Source of the DNA: Bacteroidales bacterium
GTDB taxonomy: Bacteria; Bacteroidota; Bacteroidia; Bacteroidales; UBA932
DNA: 64,000 nt
Assembly: GCA_017544265.1 (NCBI GenBank)
Contig: JAFYEM010000025.1
Location: forward strand, 1 to 64,000
Direction: 5' to 3'
Position numbers and translations under genes: made by a program. The notes beneath the pieces were generated by a model. It saw only the letters and a program-made list of their open reading frames with translations, was not told the DNA's origin and did no database searches. Below are positions 18,711 through 27,242 of this stretch, one piece after another. Each line of letters starts with the position of its first letter. Positions within the stretch are counted from its first letter, which is position 1.

Positions 18711-19045
18711 ACTTCTCACAGGAAAAACCCATTTATCTCCAGATCTATGACACTCTCTGCGAGAGGATTCTCTCGCGCGAGTTCAAGGAGGGAGACCGGG
18801 TACCATCCGTGCGGGAGTACGGAGCGGACGTGGGGGTGAACCCCAACACCATGATGCGGACCTATGAAAAACTTACCGCCGACGGGATAATCTATAATAA
18901 GCGAGGTATCGGATACTTCGTGGCGGAGGGCGCAGTGGAGGCGATTCTCAAGGAACGCAGGGAAGACTTCATCAAAAGGGAGGTCCCCGAAATCAAGCGC
19001 AGGATGTTCCTGCTCGGACTCGATGTTTCAATTTTTAATGACTAA
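18707..19045 (+). CDS. GntR-family repressor, YtrA subfamily
   Basis: The 112-residue protein is a winged helix-turn-helix (IYLQIYDTLCERILS, EGDRVPSVREYGADVGVNPNTMMRTYEKL) with only a short helical tail for dimerisation, the hallmark of the YtrA subfamily. It lacks a ligand-binding FadR/HutC domain. It is the third gene of the operon and probably represses it by binding the palindrome at 17033-17054. Confidence 0.9.
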   Translation: MNFSQEKPIYLQIYDTLCERILSREFKEGDRVPSVREYGADVGVNPNTMMRTYEKLTADGIIYNKRGIGYFVAEGAVEAILKERREDFIKREVPEIKRRMFLLGLDVSIFND

Positions 19046-19049
19046 AAAA

Positions 19050-19754
19050 ATGAAAAAGATAATGATAGCCCTTGTCGCGGCTGTAGCGGCAGTATCCTGT
19101 ATAAATATCAACACCAGGGGCCTGAATGGACTCAACTTCAGCTTTGGCGGGAAAACCATAGACGGCGAGGGACCGGTGGAAACCCGCAGCTATGACCTCG
19201 AAGGCTTTGACAGAATGGTAATCAACGGCCATTTCGACATAGACTATACCCAGTCGGAAAACTGGCAGGTCTCCCTTACGACTCAGGAGAATATTTTCGA
19301 GTACATGAACTTCTCTGTCGAGGGCGGCAAACTGATACTGTCAGTGAAGGACAGCGTCAAGGTCAATGCGGACAAGTTTGACGTTAAAATCAGCGCACCG
19401 CTCCTCAGTTATGTGGAGGTCAACGGCGCGGCTGATATCGAAATCGGGAATGGCTTGTCCTCCGCCGGTCCGGTTGGATTTAAGGTGAACGGAGCCTGCG
19501 ACATAGACATAGACGGACTGAAATGTTCCGCATGCAATGTCAAGATCAACGGTGCGGGTGATTTCAACGCTTCCGGAATAGACGCGGATGAGCTTAAGCT
19601 GGAAATCAACGGGGCGGCAGACGCGGTACTGTCCGGAAAAGTCCGCAAGGCTTATTTCGAGGTCAATGGTGCCGGTGAAATAAACGCTCGCGGACTTGAA
19701 GCTGAGGAAATCGATAAATCGACTTCCGGTCTGGCAAAGATAAAGACTAAGTAA
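19050..19754 (+). CDS. GIN domain (DUF2807) lipoprotein
   Basis: The 234-residue protein has a lipoprotein signal (MKKIMIALVAAVAAVSC) and a repeated beta pattern with VNGAADIEI, VNGACDIDI, INGAGDFNA, INGAADAVL and VNGAGEINA at spacings of roughly 20 residues, the right-handed beta-helix of GIN-domain proteins. An in-frame ATG at 19038 overlaps the GntR gene; 19050 is chosen because it gives a tidy signal peptide. GIN proteins of Bacteroidota are exported, of unknown role, and often sit with transcription regulators, as here. It may sense or shield against what the transporter handles. Confidence 0.85.
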   Translation: MKKIMIALVAAVAAVSCININTRGLNGLNFSFGGKTIDGEGPVETRSYDLEGFDRMVINGHFDIDYTQSENWQVSLTTQENIFEYMNFSVEGGKLILSVKDSVKVNADKFDVKISAPLLSYVEVNGAADIEIGNGLSSAGPVGFKVNGACDIDIDGLKCSACNVKINGAGDFNASGIDADELKLEINGAADAVLSGKVRKAYFEVNGAGEINARGLEAEEIDKSTSGLAKIKTK

Positions 19755-20723
19755 TTACCAGTCCAGAACGTAGGCGAAAATAAGAGGTGCAACTATTGTG
19801 GCATCCGACTCGACGATGAATTTCGGAGTGTCGGGTGCCAGTTTGCCCCAGGTGATCTTCTCGTTCGGAACGGCGCCGGAATAAGAGCCGTAGGATGTGG
19901 TGGAGTCGGAAATCTGGCAGAAATAGGCCCATAGGGGAGTTCCTTCCCAGCCGAGGTCCTGTTCCATCATCGGAACGCAGCAGATGGGGAAATCACCGGC
20001 GGTGCCGCCGCCAATCTGGAAGAAACCTACGCCGGGGGCGTTCTTCTTGTACCAGTCCACCAGGAACATCATGACCTCCACGCCCTGGATTACCATGTGG
20101 GGATCATATTCGCCGCGGATTACATGGGCGGTGAATATATTGCCGGTAGTGCAGTCTTCCCATGCAGGGCAGATAATTGGAATATTCTTTTCGCAGGCGG
20201 CGACGACCCAGCTGTCCTTGGGGTCTATTTCGTAGTACTGCTCCAGAACGCCGCTGCGGATCATCTGATAGATGAATTCGTAAGGGAGATATCTCTTTCC
20301 TTCTGCCTTTGCCTTGTCCCATACTTCCACGAGGTGCTTCTCCAGACGGCGGAAAGCCTCTTCCTCGGGGATGCAGGTGTCTGTGACGCGGTTGTAGTGG
20401 TTGTCCAGAAGCTCCTGTTCCTGCTGGGGAGTGAGGTCGCGATAGCCGGGCACGCGGTAGTAGTGCGAGTGGGCTACGAGGTTCATTATGTCCTCCTCGA
20501 GGTTGTTTGCCGAGCAGCAGACAAAGGAAATCTTGTCCTGGCGGATCATTTCGGCAAGAGAGAGGCCGAGCTCAGCGGTGGACATCGCACCGGCCATTGC
20601 AAGAAACATTTTGCCGCCTTTTGCGAGCAGGTCTTCATAGGCCTTGGCGGCATCGACCAGCGCTGCGCTGTTGAAATGGCGATAGTGATGGGTGATGAAT
20701 TGAGAAATAGGTCCCTTTTCCAT
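19755..20723 (-). CDS. Deoxyhypusine synthase family protein
   Basis: The 322-residue protein aligns with deoxyhypusine synthase: AMAGAMSTAELGLSLAEMI near the NAD site, NLEEDIMNLVAHSHYY, WEDCTTGNIFTAHVI and NEKITWGKL, whose Lys294 corresponds to the lysine that carries the butylimine intermediate. The eukaryotic and archaeal enzymes modify eIF5A, which bacteria lack; bacterial homologues are believed to act on small polyamines such as homospermidine precursors. No other polyamine gene is in the window. It is a single gene, one base from the GIN gene tail to tail. Confidence 0.88.
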   Translation of the reverse strand: MEKGPISQFITHHYRHFNSAALVDAAKAYEDLLAKGGKMFLAMAGAMSTAELGLSLAEMIRQDKISFVCCSANNLEEDIMNLVAHSHYYRVPGYRDLTPQQEQELLDNHYNRVTDTCIPEEEAFRRLEKHLVEVWDKAKAEGKRYLPYEFIYQMIRSGVLEQYYEIDPKDSWVVAACEKNIPIICPAWEDCTTGNIFTAHVIRGEYDPHMVIQGVEVMMFLVDWYKKNAPGVGFFQIGGGTAGDFPICCVPMMEQDLGWEGTPLWAYFCQISDSTTSYGSYSGAVPNEKITWGKLAPDTPKFIVESDATIVAPLIFAYVLDW

Positions 20724-20786
20724 TTTTTATAACTTTTCTCCGCGGGCGAGTCCGGTCTTCGTACTCCAGCCCCGGAAATCCGAAGG

Positions 20787-20794
20787 CAAAAATA
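20787..20794 (-). promoter_or_regulatory. -7 promoter element of the deoxyhypusine synthase-like gene
   Basis: The minus strand reads TATTTTTG, 64 bases before the ATG at 20723. Confidence 0.55.
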
Positions 20795-20817
20795 CAATTT
20801 TTTTGCAGATAATTGAC

Positions 20818-20825
20818 TATCTTTG
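20818..20825 (+). promoter_or_regulatory. -7 promoter element of ffh
   Basis: TATCTTTG lies 24 bases upstream of the ffh ATG at 20850 and overlaps the longer frame opened at 20823, which argues against that earlier start. Confidence 0.65.
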
Positions 20826-20849
20826 CGCTCTGACAAAAGAAAAAAGAGT

Positions 20850-22175
20850 ATGTTCGAGAATCTGAGCGAAAGGCTGCAGCGGTCTTTCAAAATACTGAAG
20901 GGAGAGGGGAAGATTACAGAAATCAATATAGCGGAGACCGTAAAGGACATCCGCAAGGCGCTCCTTGATGCCGACGTGAGTTTCCATGTGGCCAAGGATT
21001 TCACCAATACCGTCAAGGAAAAGGCGATTGGAGCCAATGTGCTCACTGCGGTGAAGCCGCAGCAGATGATGGTCAAGATAGTCCATGACGAACTGGTCTC
21101 GTTCATGGGCTCCAATGCGCAGGATATCAATCTGAAGGGTTCCCCTGCAGTTGTTCTGGTCGCCGGTCTGAACGGTTCCGGTAAGACTACCTTCTCCGGG
21201 AAACTCGCCCTCCATGTGAAGAGCAAGAAGGGAATGAAGGTCCTGCTTGCCGCATGCGACACTTTCCGTCCCGCCGCCATCGACCAGTTGAAGGTCCTCG
21301 GCGAAGGAATAGGCGTTCCTGTCTATACTGAAGATGGCGAGAAGGATCCCATCAAGATTGCCCGGAACGCCATCCAGAAGGCCCGCAGCGAGGGCTATAG
21401 CGTCGTCATCATAGACACCGCCGGCCGGCTTGCCGTGGATGATGAGCTGATGGATGAGATTTCTGCACTCCACAAGGCCGTAGCGCCGACCGAGACTCTC
21501 TTTGTCGTGGATGCAATGACCGGCCAGGACGCCGTGGAGACCGCCAGGATATTCAATGACAGGCTGAATTTCGACGGAGTGGTGCTCACGAAGATGGACG
21601 GCGACACCCGCGGCGGTGCTGCGCTGTCTATAAAGGCGGTGGTCGGCAAACCCATCAAGTTCGTCTCTACGGGAGAGAAGATGGAGGCGCTGGATGTGTT
21701 CCATCCGGACCGTATAGCGGACCGTATCCTCGGCATGGGCGATATCGTCACCCTTGTGGAGAAGGCCCAGGAACAGTTCGACGAAAAGCAGGCCCGCGAG
21801 GTCCGCAAGAAACTCGCCCGAGACCAGTTCACCCTCTGGGATTTCTATAACCAGATCCAGCAGGTCAAGAAGATGGGTAACATCAAGGACCTTGCTTCAA
21901 TGATTCCGGGAGTGGGCAAAGTGATGAAAGACGTGGACATAGACAATGACTCTTTCAAGGGTATAGAGGCCATAATCCTGTCTATGACGCCTTACGAAAG
22001 GGAACATCCGGAGGTGATAAACGGCAGCCGCCGCAAGAGGATTGCGGATGGCAGCGGCACTTCGCTTCCTGAAGTGAACCGACTGCTGAAGCAGTTCGAA
22101 GGAACCAGGAAGGTCATGAAAGGCGCCCTCGGAGGAGGCTTCCCGGGCATGCCCCGTCCGGGCTTCCGCAGATAG
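20850..22175 (+). CDS. ffh: Signal recognition particle GTPase Ffh (SRP54)
   Basis: The 441-residue protein starts MFENLSERLQRSFKIL. The N and G domains show the P-loop GLNGSGKTT, DTFRPAAIDQL, DTAGR and TKMDGDTRGG. The methionine-rich M domain has PGVGKVMKDVD and the RNA-binding helix-turn-helix NGSRRKRIADGSGTS. It binds the 4.5S-like RNA encoded at 3171-3268 and delivers nascent membrane proteins to FtsY at the inner membrane. It ends two bases from the dsbD stop, tail to tail. Confidence 0.96.
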   Translation: MFENLSERLQRSFKILKGEGKITEINIAETVKDIRKALLDADVSFHVAKDFTNTVKEKAIGANVLTAVKPQQMMVKIVHDELVSFMGSNAQDINLKGSPAVVLVAGLNGSGKTTFSGKLALHVKSKKGMKVLLAACDTFRPAAIDQLKVLGEGIGVPVYTEDGEKDPIKIARNAIQKARSEGYSVVIIDTAGRLAVDDELMDEISALHKAVAPTETLFVVDAMTGQDAVETARIFNDRLNFDGVVLTKMDGDTRGGAALSIKAVVGKPIKFVSTGEKMEALDVFHPDRIADRILGMGDIVTLVEKAQEQFDEKQAREVRKKLARDQFTLWDFYNQIQQVKKMGNIKDLASMIPGVGKVMKDVDIDNDSFKGIEAIILSMTPYEREHPEVINGSRRKRIADGSGTSLPEVNRLLKQFEGTRKVMKGALGGGFPGMPRPGFRR

Positions 22176-22177
22176 TC

Positions 22178-24058
22178 CTATTCTCCGGAGGAGAGAAATT
22201 CCAGGAAGCGGGGCACGGACAGATTGTATGAGTAAGGTCCCGCGAGAATATTTCCACTGCTGTCCAGAATGAAGTAGTTCGGCTGAGAATTCACGCCGAA
22301 GCGCTTCAGTACAGTGTGGGAGTTGACCCGGCCTATGTCCTTGAGGACTCTTCCGCCGTCGGTGCGAACCCAGTCTTTTTCCGGCAGGGGAGTCTTGTCA
22401 TCAGTGTAAAGGGCGAGCACGATGAATTCGTCCGCGAGGCGCTGACGGACCGCCGGGTCGTTCCATACGCGCTCTTCCATTTCCCTACAGTTTACGCAGC
22501 CGTGTCCGGTTATATCGACAAAAATTTTTTTGCCGCTGACAGAGGCCATCTGAATTGCGTCTTCCATGGTGAATGCGCCCTCGAGCCCGAGCGGAATCTT
22601 CATGCCGGCCTTCCTGCTGACCTGCTGAGTCCCGGCGGACTCGGAAATCACGAAGTCCTGGGTCTGGATTGGCGGGAGATAGCCGGAAAGCCCTTTCAGT
22701 GGCGCGCCGACCATTCCCGGAGCCATATAGACCACAAAGGAGAACGAGGCGATGGCAAGAATCAGCCTGGTCAGGGAAATGTGCTCTCTTTTGCTCTCGC
22801 CCTTGAAGCGGAAGCCGTCCAGCAGATAGATTCCAAGGAGGGTGAAAATCACTATCCAGATTGCAAGATAGACCTCCCTGTCGAGAATTCCCCAGTGGTA
22901 GGTCTGGTCCGCGACGGAGAGGAATTTAAGACCGAGGGCGAGCTCTATGAAGCCCATTACCACCTTGACGGAAGAAAGCCAGTTCCCGCTCTTGAGTTTT
23001 TTCAGAAGTTCCGGGAAAAGTGCGAGAATGGTGAACGGGAGAGCGAACGCCACAGAGAAGGCCAGGATAGTGACGATCGGCGTCCAGAATTCTCCGCGCA
23101 GAGAACGGATGATGACTGTGCCTACGATGGGACCAGTACAGGAGAAGGAAACCAGCACAAGGGTCAGGGCCATGAAGAATACTCCGAGGAGGCCTCCTCT
23201 GGAGGCACCCTTGTCGCTGCGGCTCAGCAGAGAGGAGGGGAGGGTAATTTCGAAGGCTCCGAAGAACGAGGCGGCGAAAACCATGAATATTACGAAGAAC
23301 AGCAGGTTCGGCAGCCAGTGGGTTGCGAGATAGTTGAAAATATCTGCGGTGACTGCTTCTCCGCCTATCCATCTGGTCGCGAGAATCAGTATGGCGATTG
23401 GAAGAGTGTACAGCAGGACTATGAAAAAGCCGTACATAAAGGCCTTGAAGCGGCCCTGGCGGGCTGAAGAGGAGTCTTTCAGGAAGAAGGAGACCGTCAT
23501 CGGGACCATGGGGAAGACGCAGGGAGTCAGCAGCATGGCAAAGCCCCAGAGAAGCGCCTCTATTATGAGTGCCCAGAGAGTGCCGTCGCTTCCGCCGCTT
23601 TCGCTGACAGGAGTCTCATGCAAACTGCTTTCGGCAACTTCGCTTTTGGGAGCTGCGTCCGCAGAGAACTGCCAGTCCCTGACCGGGCCGCACTGAGAGG
23701 TGACATCGCTGCAGGTCTGATAGCTGAGAGTCCCTTTCACAGGGCCATCAGAGCGGACTTTCTGCTCGAAAACAGCCCTGCCGTAATAGACCTTTTCACC
23801 CTTGTAGTCCTTCGAGGGAGTTATGGCCGTGATTTCAGTAAGGGGAGTAATGCCTTCACCGTATTCTGCATGAAGGGGATTGAATTCGTCAGATGGTCCC
23901 TTCAGGTGGAAGCCGTCCCGTACCATTCCCGTGAACGACACCAGGGTCCCGTCCGCCGTTTCTGATGTGCTGACAGTCCATCTTACGGAGTTGTCCTGGG
24001 CAAAAGCGACGATTCCGAAAAACAGAACCGCCGCCACTATCATAAGTTTATTTCGCAT
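22178..24058 (-). CDS. dsbD: Thiol:disulfide interchange protein DsbD
   Basis: The 626-residue protein carries electrons from cytoplasmic thioredoxin to periplasmic partners. It has a signal peptide (1-20), an N-terminal periplasmic domain (about 21-140), an eight-helix CcdA-like core with the transmembrane cysteines in [11 protein letters not shown] and [11 protein letters not shown], and a C-terminal thioredoxin-like domain with [11 protein letters not shown]. The periplasmic alpha domain keeps two cysteines (QTCSD, SQCGP). The start overlaps the end of rny by 11 bases, so it is the last gene of the zapA-rny unit. Confidence 0.92.
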   Translation of the reverse strand: MRNKLMIVAAVLFFGIVAFAQDNSVRWTVSTSETADGTLVSFTGMVRDGFHLKGPSDEFNPLHAEYGEGITPLTEITAITPSKDYKGEKVYYGRAVFEQKVRSDGPVKGTLSYQTCSDVTSQCGPVRDWQFSADAAPKSEVAESSLHETPVSESGGSDGTLWALIIEALLWGFAMLLTPCVFPMVPMTVSFFLKDSSSARQGRFKAFMYGFFIVLLYTLPIAILILATRWIGGEAVTADIFNYLATHWLPNLLFFVIFMVFAASFFGAFEITLPSSLLSRSDKGASRGGLLGVFFMALTLVLVSFSCTGPIVGTVIIRSLRGEFWTPIVTILAFSVAFALPFTILALFPELLKKLKSGNWLSSVKVVMGFIELALGLKFLSVADQTYHWGILDREVYLAIWIVIFTLLGIYLLDGFRFKGESKREHISLTRLILAIASFSFVVYMAPGMVGAPLKGLSGYLPPIQTQDFVISESAGTQQVSRKAGMKIPLGLEGAFTMEDAIQMASVSGKKIFVDITGHGCVNCREMEERVWNDPAVRQRLADEFIVLALYTDDKTPLPEKDWVRTDGGRVLKDIGRVNSHTVLKRFGVNSQPNYFILDSSGNILAGPYSYNLSVPRFLEFLSSGE

Positions 24059-25589
24059 AAGCTACAGACCGGGTTTCCCGGATTACTGTTATCTTGACCT
24101 GACCAGGATAGGTCATTTCGTCCTGGATCCGTTTCGCAATCTCGCCGGAAAGCACTTCGGCTTCCTGGTCGGTCACCTCGTCGGCTCCGACAATTACGCG
24201 GAGTTCGCGTCCGGCCTGGATAGCGTATGACTTTGTTACTCCTGGATAGGATTTCGCAAGGTCTTCCATTCCCTTGAGTCGTTTGATATACGATTCGATT
24301 ACCTCCCTGCGGGCGCCGGGGCGGGCACCTGAAATGGCGTCTCCGACAAGCACCAGTGGAGCGTAGAGCGAAGTCATTTCGCATTCCTCGTGGTGGGCGC
24401 CGATGGCATTGCATATCTCGGGGCGTTCCTTATGCTGCTCGGCGAGTTTCATACCCAGCATGGCGTGAGGCAGGTCCGTGTCTTCTTCAGACACTTTTCC
24501 GATGTCGTGGAGCAGGCCGGCCCGCTTAGCAATCTTCGGGTTGAGGCCGAGTTCGGAAGCCAGGATGGCGCAGATGTTTGCGACTTCGCGGGAGTGCTGA
24601 AGCAGGTTCTGACCGTAGGAAGAACGGTATTTCATCCGGCCGATCAGGCGCACAAGGTCCATTGCGAGACCATGGATTCCAAGGTCTATGCAGGTGCGCT
24701 TACCGGTCTCGAGAATCTCTTCTTCAAGCTGTTTCTGAACCTTGGCCACCACTTCTTCGATTCGGGCGGGATGAATGCGTCCGTCGATAACCAGCTGGTG
24801 CAGGGCCAGACGGGCGACTTCCCTGCGGACCGGATCGAAGGCGGACAGCAGGATGGCGTCGGGAGTATCGTCAACGACGATTTCCACCCCTGTCGCAGCC
24901 TCCAGGGCACGGATATTCCGGCCTTCGCGGCCGATAATGCGGCCCTTGATTTCATCAGACTCGATAGGGAAGGTCGTGACGGCGTTCTCGATTGCCGTCT
25001 CTGTGGCGGTGCGCTGGATGGTGTTGATGACTATCCTCTTGGCCTCCTTGGCGGCATTCAGGCGGGCTTCGTCAATGGTGTCGTTGATATAGGCCTGAGC
25101 TTCGCTGCGGGCTTCCGCCTTCATGTTTTCCATCAGGATATTCTTGGCCTCGGTGGCGCTCATTCCGGCGATAGATTCTATCTGGCGGTTGGCTTCCGCG
25201 CGCAGGCTTTCGTATTCTTCAATCTTTCTTTCCAGTGCTTCCTCGCGGGCTTTCAGTGATGTCTTAAGGGCTTCGGCCTCATGAAGTTTCTTGTCCAGCT
25301 CCTGAATCTTCTGGTTGGCGGTATTCTCTTTCTGGCGGATGCGGGACTCCGCATCGCGGAGCTGGGCGTTGCGTTCGTTGACCTGTTTCTCGTGTTCTGC
25401 CTTGAGGCTCAGGAACTTCTCTTTCGCCTGGAGAATCTTGTCGTTCTTTATCTTTTCGGCTTCAACCTTGGCCGATTCAATAATCTCATTAGCTTTCCCA
25501 CGGAGTACCAGGCGGCGGATGAGGACCGCGGCGACCGCAGCAACAGCGGCTCCGATAAGTATTCCGATAATCAAACTTGTCAAATCCAT
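24048..25589 (-). CDS. rny: Ribonuclease Y
   Basis: The 513-residue endoribonuclease initiates mRNA decay at the membrane. From the N terminus: one membrane helix (about 5-25), a long coiled coil (about 30-180), a KH domain with [13 protein letters not shown], and an HD domain with HSREVANI and [10 protein letters not shown], whose histidines and aspartate bind metal. The frame opens at 25628, but MDLTSLIIG at 25589 gives the usual RNase Y N terminus. It follows zapA and the 6S-like RNA. Confidence 0.95.
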   Translation of the reverse strand: MDLTSLIIGILIGAAVAAVAAVLIRRLVLRGKANEIIESAKVEAEKIKNDKILQAKEKFLSLKAEHEKQVNERNAQLRDAESRIRQKENTANQKIQELDKKLHEAEALKTSLKAREEALERKIEEYESLRAEANRQIESIAGMSATEAKNILMENMKAEARSEAQAYINDTIDEARLNAAKEAKRIVINTIQRTATETAIENAVTTFPIESDEIKGRIIGREGRNIRALEAATGVEIVVDDTPDAILLSAFDPVRREVARLALHQLVIDGRIHPARIEEVVAKVQKQLEEEILETGKRTCIDLGIHGLAMDLVRLIGRMKYRSSYGQNLLQHSREVANICAILASELGLNPKIAKRAGLLHDIGKVSEEDTDLPHAMLGMKLAEQHKERPEICNAIGAHHEECEMTSLYAPLVLVGDAISGARPGARREVIESYIKRLKGMEDLAKSYPGVTKSYAIQAGRELRVIVGADEVTDQEAEVLSGEIAKRIQDEMTYPGQVKITVIRETRSVAYAK

Positions 25590-25654
25590 ATATATGTCAA
25601 TAAATAATAAAACAAAGGTTTCCCACATTTTCAGGAAACCTTTGATGTTAAGGA

Positions 25655-25836
25655 AAACGCCGCCGGCATAGAGACAGAAAATCTTAATAAATAAGATTTG
25701 GGGTCCGCCCGGTTCTGACCTCCCATGTCCAGCCTCGCGGCTGAATCCCCTGAGGTCACAGGGTCCGTCATCCCCGGACTAAGTCCACCCGTTTACGCAT
25801 GTAAACTGTTGATTTCAGCACGTAAGACGCGGCGGC
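25655..25836 (-). ncRNA. ssrS: Structured RNA, candidate 6S RNA
   Basis: In the 257-base gap between zapA and rny the minus strand can form a long rod. GCCGCC plus GCGU near 25836 pairs with AUGC plus GGCGGC ending at 25659, closing a segment of about 180 bases followed by UUUU. Inside are GTTTAC/GTAAAC, TGACCTC/GAGGTCA and CAGCC/GGCTG stems separated by unpaired stretches. Size, closed-rod shape and the position next to zapA, where 6S RNA genes are also found in Proteobacteria, suggest 6S RNA, which binds RNA polymerase in slow growth. No promoter is seen just upstream, so it may be processed from the zapA transcript. Exact ends are uncertain. Confidence 0.55.
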
Positions 25837-25846
25837 TTGTTTTCCG

Positions 25847-26131
25847 TTAAACTATATTCTTAAGATAGTTGCCGACATCGCTTGTCAGGGCCTGTTCCTC
25901 CTGCTGTGCCTTGTCCAGTTTCTGCTTTGCGGAGAGATGGGCAATACAGTCGTTCAGTGCGACAAAAGCCAGGATGTCTTCAGGGCTCTTTCCGATGAAT
26001 TTGGAGACAGCTGCGTTGTACTGCTTAGTAACCATTTCGGCGGCTATCCGAATCGTCCGCTCCTGCTCGGGGGAGGAGGCGTTGAGCGTATAGCTGCGCG
26101 AAGCAATCTTTATGGTTATCTTCTGTGCCAT
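25847..26131 (-). CDS. zapA: Cell division protein ZapA
   Basis: The 94-residue protein starts MAQKITIKIASRSYTLNASSPEQERTIRIAAEMV, the beta-strand head of ZapA, followed by a helical coiled-coil tail (about 45-90). ZapA cross-links FtsZ filaments at the division ring. It lies three bases after a small coiled-coil gene and upstream of the 6S-like RNA and rny. Confidence 0.88.
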   Translation of the reverse strand: MAQKITIKIASRSYTLNASSPEQERTIRIAAEMVTKQYNAAVSKFIGKSPEDILAFVALNDCIAHLSAKQKLDKAQQEEQALTSDVGNYLKNIV

Positions 26132-26134
26132 CTT

Positions 26135-26407
26135 CTACTTCTCCAAAAGGGCGATGCAACGCCCGATTTCGCGGATCAGTTTGTCCAGTTTCTCTTTTGC
26201 GGCTGCTGAACCGGCACCATCCGGAAGGAAGGCCGCGGAAAGTTTCTGCGTTTCTATCTTTTGTTCAAGTTCACCAAGTTGTTTCCTGAGGGAGAGAACC
26301 AGCTCGTCTCTTCCGGAGAGTTCCCTGCGAAGCCTGTCATTCTCCGCCTTCTCGCTCTCGTAGAGAGAAATAAGCTTCTCAATATGTTTTCTCAATTCCG
26401 ACAACAT
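26135..26407 (-). CDS. Small coiled-coil protein, possible division partner
   Basis: A 90-residue protein with heptad-rich sequence over about 1-57 (LRKHIEKLISLYESEKAEND, LRKQLGELEQKIE) and a second helix at 65-90. It has no signal or membrane segment. It heads the unit with ZapA and resembles short coiled-coil proteins found just before zapA in Bacteroidota. A ZapB-like or filament-linking role is an inference from position. Confidence 0.7.
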   Translation of the reverse strand: MLSELRKHIEKLISLYESEKAENDRLRRELSGRDELVLSLRKQLGELEQKIETQKLSAAFLPDGAGSAAAKEKLDKLIREIGRCIALLEK

Positions 26408-26432
26408 ACTTGTCCTCTTTTCCCAAACAGCG

Positions 26433-26440
26433 CAAATTTA
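26433..26440 (-). promoter_or_regulatory. -7 promoter element of the zapA-rny-dsbD unit
   Basis: The minus strand reads TAAATTTG, 26 bases upstream of the coiled-coil gene's ATG. The gap between this gene and radC holds nothing else recognisable. Confidence 0.6.
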
Positions 26441-26493
26441 ATAAATAATTTAAATAATGACAACAGAAATATTAAGTGATGCTGGTATTTTTT

Positions 26494-27180
26494 TTATTCA
26501 TCTAACACAGAATCTTCGTTGAAGGAGAAGAATCGGCGGTCGGAGATGATGACATGGTCCAGCAGGCCGATATCAACTGCCTGCAGGGCCTTCCTGATGG
26601 CAGCTGTTTCAGCTATGTCCTGATGGCTTGGGGACGGATCGCCGGCGGGATGATTGTGCACCAGGACCACATTGGAGGCTTTTTTCTCCAGGGCGATGCG
26701 GCTGATTTGTTTCAGGTCCACCGTGGTGCGAGCTTCGCCGCCCTTTGTCAGGCACTGCTTTCCCGTCATACGGCATCTGGAGTTGAGGCAGACCATCCAC
26801 AGTTCTTCATGGTCCAGGCCCTTGAATGTGGGAAGCATCAGGCTGTACACCTGCCTGGGGGTGCGGATATGCACCTCACGGGCGGCAGAACCCTCCTCCA
26901 GAAAGCGCCGGCCAAGCTCCAGGGCTGCAGCTATTTTCAGCGCATTAGCCACTCCCACGCCCTTCTGCTGCCGGAGCGCTTCAACCGACCTTACGGAAAG
27001 CAGCGACAGCCGCCAATCCGCAGATTTCAGCAACTGCAGACCGACTTCCACGGCGTTGAGTCCGCCGCTTCCGCTGCCTATAATTATTGCAATCAATTCC
27101 GCCGATGACAGGGCGGCGGGCCCTTTTGCGAGCATTTTTTCCCGAGGACGGTCCTCGATGCCCAATTCCGCTATCTTCAT
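26494..27180 (-). CDS. radC: RadC-family JAB/MPN domain protein
   Basis: The 228-residue protein has an N-terminal helix-hairpin-helix region (about 1-95, including QQKGVGVANALKIAAALELGRR) and a C-terminal JAMM metalloprotease-like domain with VLVHNHPAGDPSPSHQD carrying the two metal histidines and the aspartate. The RadC name is historical; a DNA repair role is doubtful and the family is often tied to mobile DNA. Here it is a single chromosomal gene with its own promoter. Confidence 0.92.
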   Translation of the reverse strand: MKIAELGIEDRPREKMLAKGPAALSSAELIAIIIGSGSGGLNAVEVGLQLLKSADWRLSLLSVRSVEALRQQKGVGVANALKIAAALELGRRFLEEGSAAREVHIRTPRQVYSLMLPTFKGLDHEELWMVCLNSRCRMTGKQCLTKGGEARTTVDLKQISRIALEKKASNVVLVHNHPAGDPSPSHQDIAETAAIRKALQAVDIGLLDHVIISDRRFFSFNEDSVLDE

Positions 27181-27226
27181 AGTGCCGTTGTTTTTGACGG
27201 CGCATCAGCGGTTTCAACTCCAGAGG

Positions 27227-27234
27227 CAAAGATA
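27227..27234 (-). promoter_or_regulatory. -7 promoter element of radC
   Basis: The minus strand reads TATCTTTG, 46 bases upstream of the radC ATG and eight bases past the stop of the carboxyltransferase gene. Confidence 0.6.
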
Positions 27235-27242
27235 GGCCAAAA

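Noticed and set aside
22316..23467. 383-codon frame on the plus strand opposite dsbD
   Set aside because: It is antisense to a complete DsbD with all cysteine motifs; the translated sequence has no recognisable domain and high charge typical of a shadow frame.
24390..25259. 289-codon plus-strand frame inside rny
   Set aside because: RNase Y with coiled coil, KH and HD domains is certain on the other strand.
25655..25836. The zapA-rny RNA as tmRNA or RNase P RNA
   Set aside because: No tRNA-like ends, tag frame or P RNA core motifs (such as GAGGAAAGTC) are visible.
26494..27180. radC as a marker of a mobile island
   Set aside because: Its neighbours are ordinary core genes with typical promoters and no integrase, att site or base-composition shift is apparent.
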